From Talpa occidentalis (Eukaryota > Chordata > Mammalia > Eulipotyphla > Talpidae), in the NCBI RefSeq assembly GCF_014898055.3, contig NW_023604295.1, positions 93,387,591-93,451,590 on the forward strand: 64,000 nt of DNA. The letters run 5' to 3'. A program made the position numbers and the translations under genes. Shown one piece after another: positions 12,091 through 23,976 of this stretch (position 1 is its first letter; the number at the start of each line of letters is the position of its first letter). A model generated the notes under the pieces. That model was given only the letters and a program-made list of their open reading frames with translations, was not told the DNA's origin and searched no databases.

Positions 12091-12349
12091 TTAAAGATTT
12101 ATTTATTTATTCATATAAGAACCGGGGTAAAACCAGAGGTGTGGGGATAAGAGGATTCACCAGAGTCAGAGTGGGGAACAGAACAGGCAGATTGACTGAA
12201 ATACACTGCTGAAGGGAGCAGCAGGTGAGTCAGGAGAGGTCTGCTGTGCCATGTGGGTAGTTCCCTGGACGGGGATTGAATTCATGATGCAGTGGCTGTG
12301 GATAACTTCATAGGTTGCATCTTAACCCCTTGTGCCACCAGGGAGGCCC
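12091..12349 (-). mobile_element. tRNA-derived SINE, type B, antisense
   Basis: Read on the minus strand it begins at gggcctccctggtggcac (12,349 leftwards) and ends in the tail complement aagatttatttatttatt. The body shows ggagaggtctgctgtgcc and atacactgctgaagggagc. T-rich flanks on both sides ('cttatttttaaatttt' and a similar string after 12,349) suggest a target-site duplication that cannot be bounded exactly. Confidence 0.92.
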
Positions 12350-12539
12350 TTATTTTTTTTTTAATTTTACCCAAAAAAAATCAGAGACCATGAAATATGA
12401 TTGATCATTAGCTATTAGGTAGTTTCCAAACCAGGTAAATGCTTAGATTTTTGCCTTGTACTTAGAAACTGACAAGAACAATGAACCTCGAACCAGACTG
12501 TAGATCTTGACTAGACTCTATTAATAACTATAAAGCATA

Positions 12540-12722
12540 GCATGTTATATAAAATCTGTAAGCCTCACCAGTAAGAGAGGGCTCATAGGAACACTACTTC
12601 TTAGTACTGTTGTGAAGATTAAATGAGATAATAAATACAAAAATATCTATAAAGCACAGTTTCAGAAGCATACAACAATGACTCAAAACATATTACCTAT
12701 CACCATTATTATTGCTATTAAA
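12540..12722 (+). repeat. MIR SINE
   Basis: The classical 3' half is clear: 'ttgtgaagattaaatgagat', then 'aaagcacagtttcagaagca', then a 'ttattattgctatta' end. The 5' half is weaker. Confidence 0.65.
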
Positions 12723-12929
12723 TTTGTATAACTTATTAGCACCAGAAAACTCAATTCTGCCCAAGTACCATACTATACTTGCAAGGCTGTTTGTGGCAGC
12801 TCCTGCCTCCATGGTTGGCAATGCCACTGTTGCCACCATTGCTCGCCAGTAATTGGATGAAATAAAGAGTGGCTGTACTGTGGATGCTCACAAATAGAGT
12901 ACGTAAGACCCTCTTCCCCTGTGTGCTGG

Positions 12930-13620
12930 ACTGGACAGTCAATGACGGGTAAGATTGGGGGCAGACTAAAGAAGGCACTGGCCAGCCTCATGTCTGTGAC
13001 TCCTGATGACCTAAGACAGACGCAGTCCCTGAGGGGCTTCATCATAATAAACTTTGGCGTTCAGATCAAACAAGGCCTACAAGCCTATAAGCCCAATCTA
13101 GGCAATAAGCCTGCAGTAAAAAACCCCTTCTTTGCTTGAAAACAAGGCTGCTGAGAGCGTTGCCTACAAACAAGCCTGATGGAATTACCTACAAAGCAGT
13201 TTAACCATTAACCAGTTAATCATTGTTTCTGAATAAGTAGTAACTTAGCAACTTGTCCATAATTAATTTTCTTACCTGACTTTTTCTATATATGTAAAAA
13301 TCAGTTTCAGGAAATGTAACCACATATGCTTAGCAACTTGTAAACTATTAGCTAGAAAATTGTATTCTATGCCTAGGTAACAAGAAACATTGTTATGCTG
13401 GGAAAATAGATTTTGTGTGACCTAATGCCTTTTGAAAATGTATAAATATGCGTAATGATTTGAGCAAATTACACTCAGATTTTCACTCTCCCTTGAGTGT
13501 GTCTGTGTGTCATTCTTTCTTGTCCCCCGCCCTAATTCCTTCGACCACCTTTTGCTCGTTCTCACTCAACCCTGAGACTGTCTCGATCTCCCGCCACTGC
13601 TGAGCTGGTCTGTGGCAGCT
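12930..13620 (+). mobile_element. Probable endogenous retrovirus LTR with flanking internal remnant
   Basis: The stretch has an LTR-like layout. There is a segment of repeated 'acaagcct/aagcct' motifs (13,070-13,180), a TATAAATA box at 13,441-13,448, then a pyrimidine-rich region (13,490-13,610). It ends in ggtctgtggca, giving a terminal CA at 13,616-13,617. A TG start could be at 13,133 or 13,137 (about 480-485 bp). No paired LTR, primer-binding site or polypurine tract is convincing, so it is most likely a solo or broken LTR. Class is not assigned with confidence. Confidence 0.45.
13441..13448 (+). promoter_or_regulatory. TATAAATA box in the putative LTR
   Basis: An exact TATAAATA lies about 175 bp before the proposed 3' end of the LTR, a plausible U3/R boundary position. 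Context only; nothing shows that it is active. Confidence 0.4.
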
Positions 13621-13639
13621 GTTGAAATGTAATATTGTA

Positions 13640-14395
13640 GAAAGCCTCAAATTTAGACTGTCTCTTCCATTATGAAATTGGAAGGGCATTTATTAGAATA
13701 AATTTTAAAAGTTAAGAACCTTTCAGAGCAATGGTGGTGATTGTGGATGTGGTGACACTGCCAAAGCTCTTAATAAAAATATCCAATAATATTTTAAGTC
13801 ATAAATCGCTATATATACTTAATATTATTTGGACATTTCTATGCTCAAATACCCTGGTACAAATTTACCTATCCAAAATCTATGATACCCTTCAAAAAAG
13901 TTCTGCAATAGCTTACCTACAAATTTCCTATTTGTTAACTACTTATCTTGGCCATAGTAATAGGAAGAGGGTCAGTAGCTAAGCCATGGTTGGAAACAGA
14001 AATTTTAGAAATCCCAGAGTAAATGTGAGGTCATAGAAAAAAATGGGAGTCAGAGAGAAAAACATGAAAGAAAATGGAAAACAGAGATGAAGAGAATCTT
14101 CTCATAACAAAACTTTACCCAGTCATCCTTGGATTCAGGTCAAGGCCATGTTAGTTCTAAGTGAATTGAATTTCAAATCCATGCCTTAATTTACATAAAA
14201 GAAATAAAGCAGAAAAAGAAGAACATAAATTTAAAGAGTAAATTTGTACAGTATCTCAGGTATTTACATAAGAGCTCTTACTGGATTTATTTGGAGACAC
14301 AGATTCGCTCATTGTTCACCAACTGCTTGAGAACCTCTGCTTGCAATCACGTTTACCTGTCCTGCCTTGCTATATTGTGCCTTCCTAATTTGAGA
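13640..14395. other. Unclassified AT-rich spacer
   Basis: No repeat signature is recognised. An 83-codon plus-strand frame at 13,731-13,982 lacks recognisable features. Confidence 0.45.
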
Positions 14396-14399
14396 GTTT

Positions 14400-14590
14400 A
14401 GTATTTGGATTCAGTAGGTGTTCAAATTATGGGGCAAATCATTCAGCTCCTCCACTACTCATTGTACTTAACCATGAAATAGACATAAATTTTTTCCTGT
14501 TCAATAATAGAACTTAACATTGCCTCATTCATATTGAGTATTGAACACACTGATTATATGAAAAATGATAAATAAACATGACAGGTGGTG
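14400..14590 (+). repeat. Possible MIR remnant
   Basis: 'ggggcaaatcattcagctcc', 'cattgtacttaaccatgaaat' and 'gataaataaacatgacaggtg' roughly follow MIR order. Highly diverged. Confidence 0.35.
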
Positions 14591-14764
14591 ATTATTGTCA
14601 AAACACCTTCACACCCAAATCTCTTATCTATGACCCTATTGCTTCACGTCTGTACCCATCTTATACACATGGGGCCTTTTCCCCAAACATATATTTCACT
14701 GTCTCTACCCCCTTAAATTTAACATAGGTTCTCATAGTAGAAGGAATTTAATGTTGAAGTGTTT

Positions 14765-15029
14765 TTTTAATATTTATTTATTTATGCATACAAGAACTGG
14801 GGTGTAAGCCAGAGGTGCAGGGGATGAGAGGATTCAGCAGAGAGACTGGGGAGCAGAACAGGCAGATTGACTGAAATGCACTGCTGAGGGGAGCAGCAGG
14901 TGAGGTAGAAGAGGTCTGCTGTGCCATGTGGGTCATCTCACTGGCCTGCCAGGGATCGTACTGGGGCTGCAGTGGCTCGCCATAGCTTGATCGAGTTGTT
15001 TTTAACCCCTGCACCACCAGGGAGGCCCT
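14765..15029 (-). mobile_element. tRNA-derived SINE, type B, antisense
   Basis: On the minus strand it starts gggcctccctggtggtgca and runs through the body (plus-strand landmarks aggtctgctgtgccatgtg and aaatgcactgctgaggggag) to the tail complement atttatttatttatgcata. The flanks share a weak T-rich duplication only. Confidence 0.92.
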
Positions 15030-15942
15030 GACATGTGGTTTTTGTGAATACTACCACTCATTATTTGTAGTGAGGAAAGAATGAAGTATTTAAGTTACTA
15101 AATTATTTGGTTAACCTAAAGGAACTATATGTGCTACCTCTAGCTGCACGATTAGAACTTAATAAAAACAAAAACAACACCCTTCTAATTCCTGAAAATT
15201 TTTTTTGAGGATTTAGAAATACTTTCAAAGTATTTGAAAGAGCATACCAGAGAGAAAGTCAACTTATTAAATAATGTGAAAACAAAATGAAATTTTCTGA
15301 ATTTAAAACTGCTTGCAACTAAGGACATTTGGATTTTTACTAAATTGTTTTTCACACCATCCTCCATTGTGTTTTATAAATAAGATGTCTTTTTCACCCC
15401 ATTGGTGCATGATAATTCAGAGGTACTGCATCTGCCATCAGCGTTTTTGTCCTGCAGACATATTTTTTAATCTTCCTACTAAAGAATACAGCAAGGTCTC
15501 CATTTCCAGAATCTACAGGGAATGACAGCAGCTATTTCTGAAGACTATCATTAATTTTCAAGAAAATCATCACAAACATGTAGATAGAGTGGCATTTTGC
15601 AAATAACATATTGCCCTCTTTAATACAAAAATGACCTTTCTATACCCAAGGGCCCTAGTTCTGCAAATAGGCTTCTCTCCATTCTTGAGAGCTGAACTTT
15701 TTATCATATTAACCAAGAGGCTGATTTAGTCTATGTTTAATTTGACCAAAATTTTTATTTGTCAGTTTTGTTTCTATTTTTAATGTTTGGTAGATCATTT
15801 TATTCTCATTTTCTGTAAGAAAGGACAGCTACTGCACAGTTTCTGTGCAATTGCAAGCAACTACTTTTATATAACACCTCTATTTCTAAGTACTCCATCT
15901 AAGAAAATTCATTATAATTTTAAAAGTCATAATTGGTTATTT
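15030..15942. other. Unclassified AT-rich spacer
   Basis: Nothing recognised; short open frames at 15,185-15,525 on both strands show no domain. Confidence 0.45.
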
Positions 15943-15953
15943 CAGATTGTATA

Positions 15954-16072
15954 TATATTTTTGTGTGTGTGTGTGGGACCCTCGCCGGTGGCCAGGGAAC
16001 GAACTGGCACTGCAGAGGCTGCAGGCAGCCCTGCAGCCCAGCGCTCAACCACTGCGCCACCAGGGGAGGCCC
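15954..16072 (-). mobile_element. Short SINE: tRNA-like head only, with a (CA)n tail
   Basis: Only the 5' ~95 bp of the SINE is present. Read on the minus strand it has the cctcccctggtggcgcagtg head with A box, the gccagttcgttcc B-like box and gagggtcccacaca, then a (CA)n/(TA)n tract instead of the usual body and A-tail. A perfect 11-bp duplication cagattgtata flanks it (15,943-15,953 and 16,073-16,083), so the insert is bounded on both sides. Confidence 0.88.
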
Positions 16073-16083
16073 CAGATTGTATA

Positions 16084-17155
16084 ATTTTATAATGTGTTTA
16101 ATTTTTTTTAATAGTTGACAGTAGCTATTATACTCAATATATAAAATCTTTCATACAATAAAAATTGATTCTGGAGATATTGTATTGGCCTCAATGCCTG
16201 CCAATAACTGTCTGAATTGTTGCCTCATACCAATAACTCATGGATGCTTTGTGATAAATTAATGAACTTCAGTTTCAAATACTGATTTCATGTTGGTTTT
16301 GCACACACACAAAAAATGTTTCCTTCTTGTTATAATAACCTTATTTTTATTTTTTGTCTTTAATTCGTGCCTCTGTGGATGTTCAAATCAACTTTAAAAT
16401 TCTTGAAAATCAATTCCTGCGGCTAGTAGCTTTGGGGGCAAACACACTTAACCAAATTATTGAAATGTAAAGCACAGAGTATAAGCAGTTAGCAACAACA
16501 ACCAAAAGCAACAACTTCAAAGACCTTGAGAAGCTAAGAGAGATCAAGGTCAGGAAAATATATCCAGAACAGCCATATATGGAGGGGTTTTCCATGGCCT
16601 GGAGAGAATATCTTCATACCCAGTCTCCGGCTGCTACATATTCTCTTTCATATGCTTCAGAGTTTTGAAAATTTGTGGTAAAATTTTAATAAAGGAAAAA
16701 TTTCATCAATCCAACAAAGTTTGTATAAGACGTTGTGAAAGAGAGGAGTTATTGTGAGCTTCACGAGAAGTAATTTAAGAAAGCTTTGTTGGTATCTCAG
16801 CCAAAGAAATGAAAGCATTTTTCCTTTGCTGGAGACAAAAACTGTTTCTGTCCATATAGGGAGACTGATTTCATCAGAAAAGTTGAAGGTCTAGAGATAT
16901 TCTGAGAAAAATCAATAAAAAGGCCTATGATTTGAAATCTGAGACAGTCTTTTTGTGACAGGTTTTGAGGTGAGGGGATGAGGAAAGGTTGCCTAGGATA
17001 CAGAACATACAATTCAAAGAAAAATAAGGCTGCATTTTGTAAGGCAATTGAGAATAGAAAAAAGAGACTAAATATTTTAACATAACAACGCCTATATTGC
17101 TAAGTGAAACTGGCATTAAAACTGGCAGTAAAATGTAGGGCTGTTTTGGAAACAG
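16084..17155. other. Unclassified AT-rich spacer
   Basis: No repeat family recognised; minus-strand frames at 16,410-17,116 have no domain signature. Confidence 0.45.
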
Positions 17156-17740
17156 CTGACCTTGAGGTTCTAGACCTGAAGGGCAACTGCCTCATTCTCT
17201 TTCTCTGAGTGAGAGGCTCATCTCTCTAGATCAGTAAGAATGAGAAGCAGATATGACTGATAAGACAGAATTAGTGCTTATGGAGGAAAGAGGACAAGAT
17301 CGATGTTCTCTGAGAAATCGGTGGAGCAAGCTGAAAATGGGGAAGACCTGACCCCTGACCCAGGCCAGATGTACTTTGGATGAATTTTAATTACTGATTA
17401 AGAAGAGCCTCTGCACATTGATTGGCTTCTCTGTGTATTGACTGGCTAAAAGTAAGACAGACTTTTTAGATAATAAGCTAGTCCTTCTCTGTATTTAGTC
17501 TTAAGGACATTACTTATAGAATCCTGGCAAAATGACCACAGATTCACCAATAGAAAATAAACAGTTTAGACTTTAGTATGCCCAACTTGCTTTGTACTCC
17601 CTGGGATTCTGGTTTCCCTGATTTCTTTCTGATTATTAAAACTAGACCTATTTTTTCATCCTGGCACAAAATTCATGCTAACACCCAGGTACTTACACTT
17701 ACCCATGTGTAACATTGAGTGTGTTCTGAGATTTTCATGA
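17156..17740. other. Unclassified, possibly an old LTR
   Basis: There is a mixed-composition stretch with paired 'attgattggct' / 'attgactggct' motifs (CCAAT-type when complemented) near 17,420-17,450. No TATA, poly(A) signal or terminal TG/CA pair could be fixed, so the LTR idea is weak. Confidence 0.2.
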
Positions 17741-17759
17741 AATAGGTTGGCGTGCTGCA

Positions 17760-18078
17760 AAGTCAAAAAGGTTTTATTCATACAACTGAAAAATGGGTGC
17801 TGACAACCAGCTGGGAACTGAGTTGGGGCTGACACTTAAACCCCCATTTCTCCTTGAGGTGGACATATCCATGGGGCTACTGGATTTCCTCACAGCAGGG
17901 TGACTGGTTTCTGAAAAAGAGGAAATAACAAGCCAACAGACCTCTTAAGAGCTGGTCTCCAAAGACCCACAATGACAACTATGTCACATTCTTATGTGAG
18001 AGCAGTTACAGAGCCAGCCCAGATTCAAACAGAAGAATTATACTACCTTTGTACAGGACAGTGGCACACATGCATAAA
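17760..18078. repeat. Ancient mammalian interspersed repeat, family not named
   Basis: The core 'ccatggggctactggatt', 'cctcacagcagggtgactgg', 'cagacctcttaagagctgg' and 'gagccagcccagattcaa' resembles a widespread old mammalian repeat that I recall but cannot name reliably. Confidence 0.4.
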
Positions 18079-18130
18079 AAACAAACCAAAAAACAAAACA
18101 AACAAACCAAAAAACAAAACAAAACTATAC
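18078..18130 (+). repeat. A-rich (AAAAC/AAACC)n low-complexity tract
   Basis: Two near copies of 'acaaaccaaaaaacaaaac' lie in tandem, typical of a decayed poly-A or simple repeat. Confidence 0.8.
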
Positions 18131-19725
18131 AAAAGAATTAGCTACCACGGAGACTTAATGTCATTCCACTTCTGAGCATGTTAAAAAAATTAGAAATTGC
18201 TCTATACTATGATAGTTCTATAAATGTCAAATCAGCCCAACAAACCTACTCTTTGTGTAATGTTTTTCTTCTGTGTGTTAAGTAGATTCTTAATTTAGTT
18301 TCTTTGGTTAAATTTTGAGAAAAATAAAGCATTGAGCCATTACTATATAAAATGTTAGTTACTGTACTTTTTTAGGGTTGCTATACCCACTAATAAATTG
18401 TTGAACAGAAATGGTTTTCAAATATTTGCACTGAAAATAAATAAAATTAAACTCAAAATTGAATCTTTGAAAGCAACATTTTCATGAAAATTTACTTTAA
18501 AAGAGAAATAAGCATATTATGATAGCCACCGAATAATTATCAAGGATAATGAGACTAAAGGAAAAAAAAAAACCCTGAGCTAACATAATGTAATGTAAAA
18601 ATAAAAGATGAAAAGAAGAAAGAAATATCAAGTAAAAGACTAACAGAAAAATAAGTGAGGCCACAATTAGTAAAATGTGGTATTTCAGAGAGACTCTTAG
18701 TGTCAAAAAATAATTGAAGAATGTTTATTCATTAGAAGATCACTGTTTTATTTATCCAAAATGAAATATGGATATAACATATGTCAACTCCCAAATCTGT
18801 TTAATTAAATATGCTCAGAATTCTACTTAAGATATTTAAAAGATTCTGAACTATTTGTCTTAGTTATTAGTATTACAGTCTAACACTGCACATCTCCAAC
18901 TGGAAAACTCAAAACCCACTTACTAAGGTGCCAGACTGAAAAACATATGGCACTTTCCAATAACCAAACCCTTGGTTATTTGTAGGTGGTGAAAATCTAT
19001 TCGGGGCCTCCTTTTATCCTGATGAGAAAAAGCATCATATGTTTACTTTTAGGAGTTTTAGAAAGAAGTTTTAGATTTATTTACAGCATAGAGGAAAATG
19101 TATTACCTTTATTCATGAAATGTGGGGATCTTATGGCTACTGGGGGGAATTCTTTTAATACATTTCTTTAGTAAGGGTTGGCAGGGTTTTTAAATATTTA
19201 ATATCCCACTGCTGCTTTGTAGCTTGAGAAAAAATGTATGGTTCTTTATTGGCAAATATTTCAGAGCTTATTTGAACTTGTATAGAATTTTAAGGAATGT
19301 TTAATATTTCTAAATTGTAAAGCTAGGTGAAAAGACAACAGCTTGTGGCAACAAGGTAATTTTTTTCTTTGCAAAATTAAGAAAACAAATATTAAAATTT
19401 CAAAATCATGGATTTTTCACAGCTAGGTAAAAATGTTCTTGTTGGAGTTTTAATTGATTATATGCTAATTAATATTTATTGCTTCCACATGAATCATTTG
19501 AATTAAGGAGTGTGGAACAGTCACTAATTATGTGGTCTCTGTTCTGAACAGTGAGCAATTTAATAAAAAATGACAGTTATTGGACAAAAGATACAGTGAT
19601 AGTCTTTATTGTCTTGGGGGATTCATTATTACGTGAGGACGGAGACAGAGATAATTATAATAGGTTGATTGTAGAAAAATTTAAAAAACTCCCAGAAAAT
19701 CTCTTAATGGACTTACTATGTATTT
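18131..19725. other. Unclassified AT-rich spacer
   Basis: Nothing recognised. A small inverted repeat with 9-bp arms (aataaccaa / ttggttatt) and a 4-nt loop lies at 18,959-18,980. Confidence 0.45.
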
Positions 19726-19743
19726 TGAATCACATATATTATT

Positions 19744-19906
19744 TTTTTAAGATTTATTTATTTATTTATACAAGCACTGGGTACAGTCAGAAGCACGGGA
19801 GGGTAAGAAAATTCACCAGAGCCAGAGTGGGGAACAGAACAGGCAGACTGATGAAATACACTGCTGAGGGGAGCAGTGGGCGTGGCAGGAGATGTCTGTC
19901 ATGCCA
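19744..19906 (-). mobile_element. 5'-truncated tRNA-derived SINE (type A), antisense
   Basis: Only the 3' ~160 bp of the element is present (plus-strand landmarks aagatttatttatttattta, tacaagcactgggtacagtc, tacactgctgaggggagcag). The tRNA-like head with both Pol III boxes is missing. A perfect 18-bp duplication tgaatcacatatattatt flanks it (19,726-19,743 and 19,907-19,924), which shows that the truncation arose at insertion. Confidence 0.95.
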
Positions 19907-20149
19907 TGAATCACATATATTATTAACCTCATAAAGTTGCCACTAATGAAATTTTGTTTACTGCCTGAAAAATGAAACATATTATTTATTTTTGATCTTC
20001 TATACATGCCTGTACATATTAAATTACTTGTCATACAATACACCAATATTAAGAAAGAATTTTTAAGATAATTGGTAATAAGGCACAGTTAAAAAAATAC
20101 CTAAATCAAATCGAATTTTAAAAATTAAATATCCTGTTTCATAAATTTA

Positions 20150-20275
20150 ATATGGGGGTTCTATAGTCAGAAAACCTTGGTTAAATTCCTTCTTCTCCTA
20201 CTTAATAGCCATTTCTGATAGATCTTTAGAAATTTAAACTCATCATATATCAAATTCTTCATCTTGGAATAGAAA
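20150..20275 (+). repeat. MIR SINE core remnant
   Basis: 'agtcagaaaaccttggttaaat', 'cttaatagccat' and 'aaactcatcatatatcaaat' follow the MIR core. Diverged. Confidence 0.4.
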
Positions 20276-20845
20276 TGTGCCATATTTTATATAAGATACA
20301 TTTGATTATTAGACACACCATTACTTACTATTACAAAATAAAAATGACCCAAAGCAGGAAGTTGAAAAGACCCAGTATAAAGTAGATATATACACTAGAT
20401 ATAGCCCTGTGTGAGGACAAAAGAGAAAAAGACCTAACACAGAAAGAATATCAAGAAACATGCATGCCTCCCCCTTGGCACACAGGGAAAGGGAGTATGG
20501 GGTGAGAGGTGGGTAGGGATGATGGAAATATGTCCTATGTTATAACAACCACTGACTTCTCCAAGTAGTTGAAGAATTAGAATTCATACTGTCAGTATGG
20601 TCTAAAAAAAACTCAAAAAGGAACTTGATTGAAAGAGGCCTTAAGTTAGACAGGCTACAGGTAACTGGGAGAGGCAAACACAAATTATCTCTGAAAGATT
20701 TTGATTAAAAATCCAGGCTGAAGTCATTGTCAGACAGCTTTGATTTTTAGACCATTTTTACAGATGTTGTGTTGGGAGATTGCCAATATGCATCAATTAT
20801 TCTTTTCTCTGAATCCACATCTATTGTAACATGATTTTTCACCTC
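20276..20845. other. Unclassified spacer
   Basis: No repeat family recognised; AT-rich, no coding signal. Confidence 0.45.
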
Positions 20846-20849
20846 CTTC

Positions 20850-21270
20850 TACCAAGAACTCTATTGCCCCAATACTTGAATCTCTGCTAGCCTTGTGACT
20901 TGTTTGGGTCAACACTGTCTGATAGCCATGAACGTGTGCATATTGCAAATCTAGGTTCAAGAGGGCTTGCACACTTCCACCTGCTCCTGAACTCCACCAT
21001 TTCCAGGAAAATAAATCCCTGCCAAACTTCTAGAGAGCTGAGGATCCATGTGGAATAGGATCAATTCATCTGAACCAAGCTTATGCTAGGTCACCCAGCC
21101 CCTGGGCTACTTAACAGCTGGCCACAGATACACAAGCAATCTTCTCTGATACCACCTGAGACTACTCAGATCAGCAAAACCACTCTGTAGGCTCATGAGC
21201 AGGAATAAATATTAATTATTTTAAGCCATTATATTTGGAGGAGTATTGATGTCCAGCAAAAGCTAACTAT
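20850..21270 (+). repeat. Old MaLR/MLT1-like LTR
   Basis: Landmarks in order are 'cttgtgacttgtttgggtca', 'caagagggcttgcacacttc', 'aggaataaatattaattatt', 'ttttaagccattatatttgg' and 'ccagcaaaagctaactatag'. This is the same family as 6,230-6,660 and better preserved. No internal retroviral sequence is attached. Confidence 0.55.
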
Positions 21271-21509
21271 AGAACTAGTACCCGCATTATGGGACTATGG
21301 TAAGGAAGTAATTGAGATAATACAGGCAAGGCACTTCTAATAATAATTAGACTAAAGAATGTTAAGACTAAAGAAATGTTATTTAAATTATTTATTGAGG
21401 TGGTACTATAAGTAACATCATATAAAATGGGTGTTCTGATTTGCAGAATGATTGTGAAAATCACATGCAGGTAGAAATATTTCATAACTATAAAATACTA
21501 AATGAAATG

Positions 21510-22070
21510 CAATTACAATTATACATTAACAAAGGACTAAAATACCATGATATATATGTCTAAAGAGAGACGTGTACTAGTCAATGCAATGAAAGCAAAT
21601 GGTGAATTCTGTTCTGGAAGACTCCTACATGGCTTCATAGAGGAAGAGCCATTTGACTCAAACACCGATGAATTGGAATGACTTCATAAGGTAAGTGGTT
21701 ATGATAAAGCAGAGAATGGAAGATATACTAGATTAAAGATACTGCACATGAAAAGATCCAAAGATTCAAAGCATCTTTTATATGGGAGTCTTGTCAAACT
21801 CTCTGATTCACTAGAGGATGCATAAAAAGAAGAAATATAGTCAAATCTGAAGCCAGAAAGATAGGTTGAAAAGCTAATCATTTATTTGGTTATGCAAAAA
21901 TGGCTTTCTTCTTCAAATAATAGATGGCAGCAGAGGTTTCTAAAGGCAGTAAGATGATAGAACTTATATTTTAGAAATATAATTCTGCTAGCAATGAAAA
22001 GAAAAGATTAGAGGGAGTGAAATAAACACAATATAGGTAAAAAGTGAGACCTTACCTAAGGTCTGTTGAA
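21510..22070 (-). repeat. L2 LINE 3' region, antisense
   Basis: Antisense L2 landmarks are 'catggcttcatagaggaaga', 'ccatttgactca', 'tagattaaagatactgcacatg', 'gttttagaaatataattctgc' (here 'tattttagaaatataattc') and 'gcagcagaggtttctaaagg'. The order matches the remembered L2 3' end; divergence is high. Confidence 0.5.
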
Positions 22071-23300
22071 GGAAAATAACTAGAGACACATTGAAAGATA
22101 TAGTGGAGCCATGTCCTACTGTGTAGCAAGTCCTCTCAAATATATTACTACCTGCAATTCTTCTAAATGCCTTTTGAAGTTCAAATAACACACTTTCCAT
22201 AATAACACAGGCTGGGATAAAAATTGTTTTCTTGGTTCCAACGTCTCATAAATTTTTACTCTATGTCTTGCTTACCAATTGTAGCACATAGAAAACAAAA
22301 TACAAACAAACCAAAAACCAATGTGTTTTTGTAATTATTTATTCAGTTTATGTCTAAATTCCAAATTAACACCTATGAAGCATAAATAACTTGAAGTAAT
22401 CCATTAAAACATCATAGAAATTTGTCTTTAAGAATGGGTCATATACAGGCAACAGAATTGCACAGTGAAAGTGTGCTGGACCCAGAAGATTGGGTCATAA
22501 TCAGAGGATGCTTTACTGGGTGGGATATAAAGATCACTAGCTAACAAACTGGGGATGCCAAAAAAATTCAAAAAAATTATTTGAAGAGATGCTACCAATT
22601 CAAAGCTATGGGAGTCAAGAGTTGCTGAAAAATTTAGAACTATGAATAATGGGTAAAAATTGTAAGAAGCAGTTTTTGACTTAATAAAGGAACATATTTT
22701 CTATATCTAAAGCTATGCAACTCAGAGATAGTTTAATTCATAAGGCTACAATTCCTAACTCTGGAAATACTCAAGTATAATGTTGAAAAAAACTTTAATT
22801 GAGCAAGTAAATTTTATTTAAGTTCTATATTAAACATTCAGTAACAACTGTGGGAAAAAATCATCTCTTGGAAATGATTTTAAAAGGAGATTCTATTTAA
22901 TAGAACCTTATATTGTATTTACCATAATCTAGATGATGTTTGAAGTTATTGACAAATACCAATTTACTTACTACTCATAACAACTTTATAAACGGGGGAA
23001 CAGAAGAAAAAAATAGAGATTAGTGCACCCCATAAATGGGTAGAAGACATTAAAGCTTTTTTTTTTTTTTTGCCAGATTCAACATGTTCCCAGTGATAAG
23101 GCTTAATTAGGTTTTGTTGTTTTTGTTTTTCCTACAAATATGAGCACGATACATAACCAAAAAATACATATGCCTATGACAATTCCAGAATGTTTTAGTT
23201 TTACTTAGCCTTGAAATATAAAAATGTCTAGGCTTGTATGCGAGAGAAAGTTTGGAAATTGATTCTGTTACCCAGTAAACTGAACTCAACTGTACATTGA
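22071..23300. other. Unclassified AT-rich spacer
   Basis: Nothing recognised. A 16-T run lies near 23,056. Short open frames are chance. Confidence 0.45.
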
Positions 23301-23976
23301 AATGATCATAGATCATGTCCAAGAGGGATTAACCAAGGGGTTGCAAGGAAGGTTCAAGATATACAAATCAATCAATGGAACTCACAGTATCAACAAAAGG
23401 AAGAATAAAAACCATATGATCATATCAGAAGATGCAGAGATGGTATTTGGCAAGATTTACAATAAAGACACTTAGTAAGATGAGGATAGAAGGAACATGC
23501 TTCAACATAAAAAGAAAAAAGGCCATATATGCCAAACTCATAGCTAGTATCATACTCAATGATGAAAACCTGATTTTTTTTTTTCTTTTAATATCAGGTA
23601 CACAGCAAGGACGTCCACTATAACTACTACTGGTCAACATAGTATTGGAAGTGCTAGCTAAAGCAATGAGGCAAGAGAAAGATATAAAGTGGACACAAAT
23701 TAAAAAGAAATAAAATATTCACTACTTGCTCATAATAGGACAGCATACATTGAAATACCTAAAGATTCCACGAAGAAACTATTAAAAAAATAAATCAGAG
23801 CAGTAAGGTGCTAGACTACAAAATTAATAGATGCGACAGCTGCATTCCTATAGGAAAATAAAAAATTAGAAGGGAAAGGAATAATAAAGCAATACATTGA
23901 TTACATTATCAAAAAGTACCAAACAACTACAAATGAACCTAACAGAGGAGGTGAAAGAGCCATTCAATGAAAATTG

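Noticed and set aside
12773..13045. 90-codon minus-strand frame as a possible processed pseudogene
   Set aside because: No recognisable family, A-tail or target duplication.
12921..13139. 72-codon plus-strand frame at the left edge of the putative LTR
   Set aside because: Too short, no recognised domain and no partner frames; not enough to call a retroviral gene remnant.
12790..13620. Shared 'tgtggcagct' near 12,790 and 13,611 as paired LTR ends
   Set aside because: The similarity stops after ten bases and no primer-binding site or second LTR follows.
18959..18980. Small hairpin (9-bp arms)
   Set aside because: AT-rich, short and expected by chance in this length of sequence.
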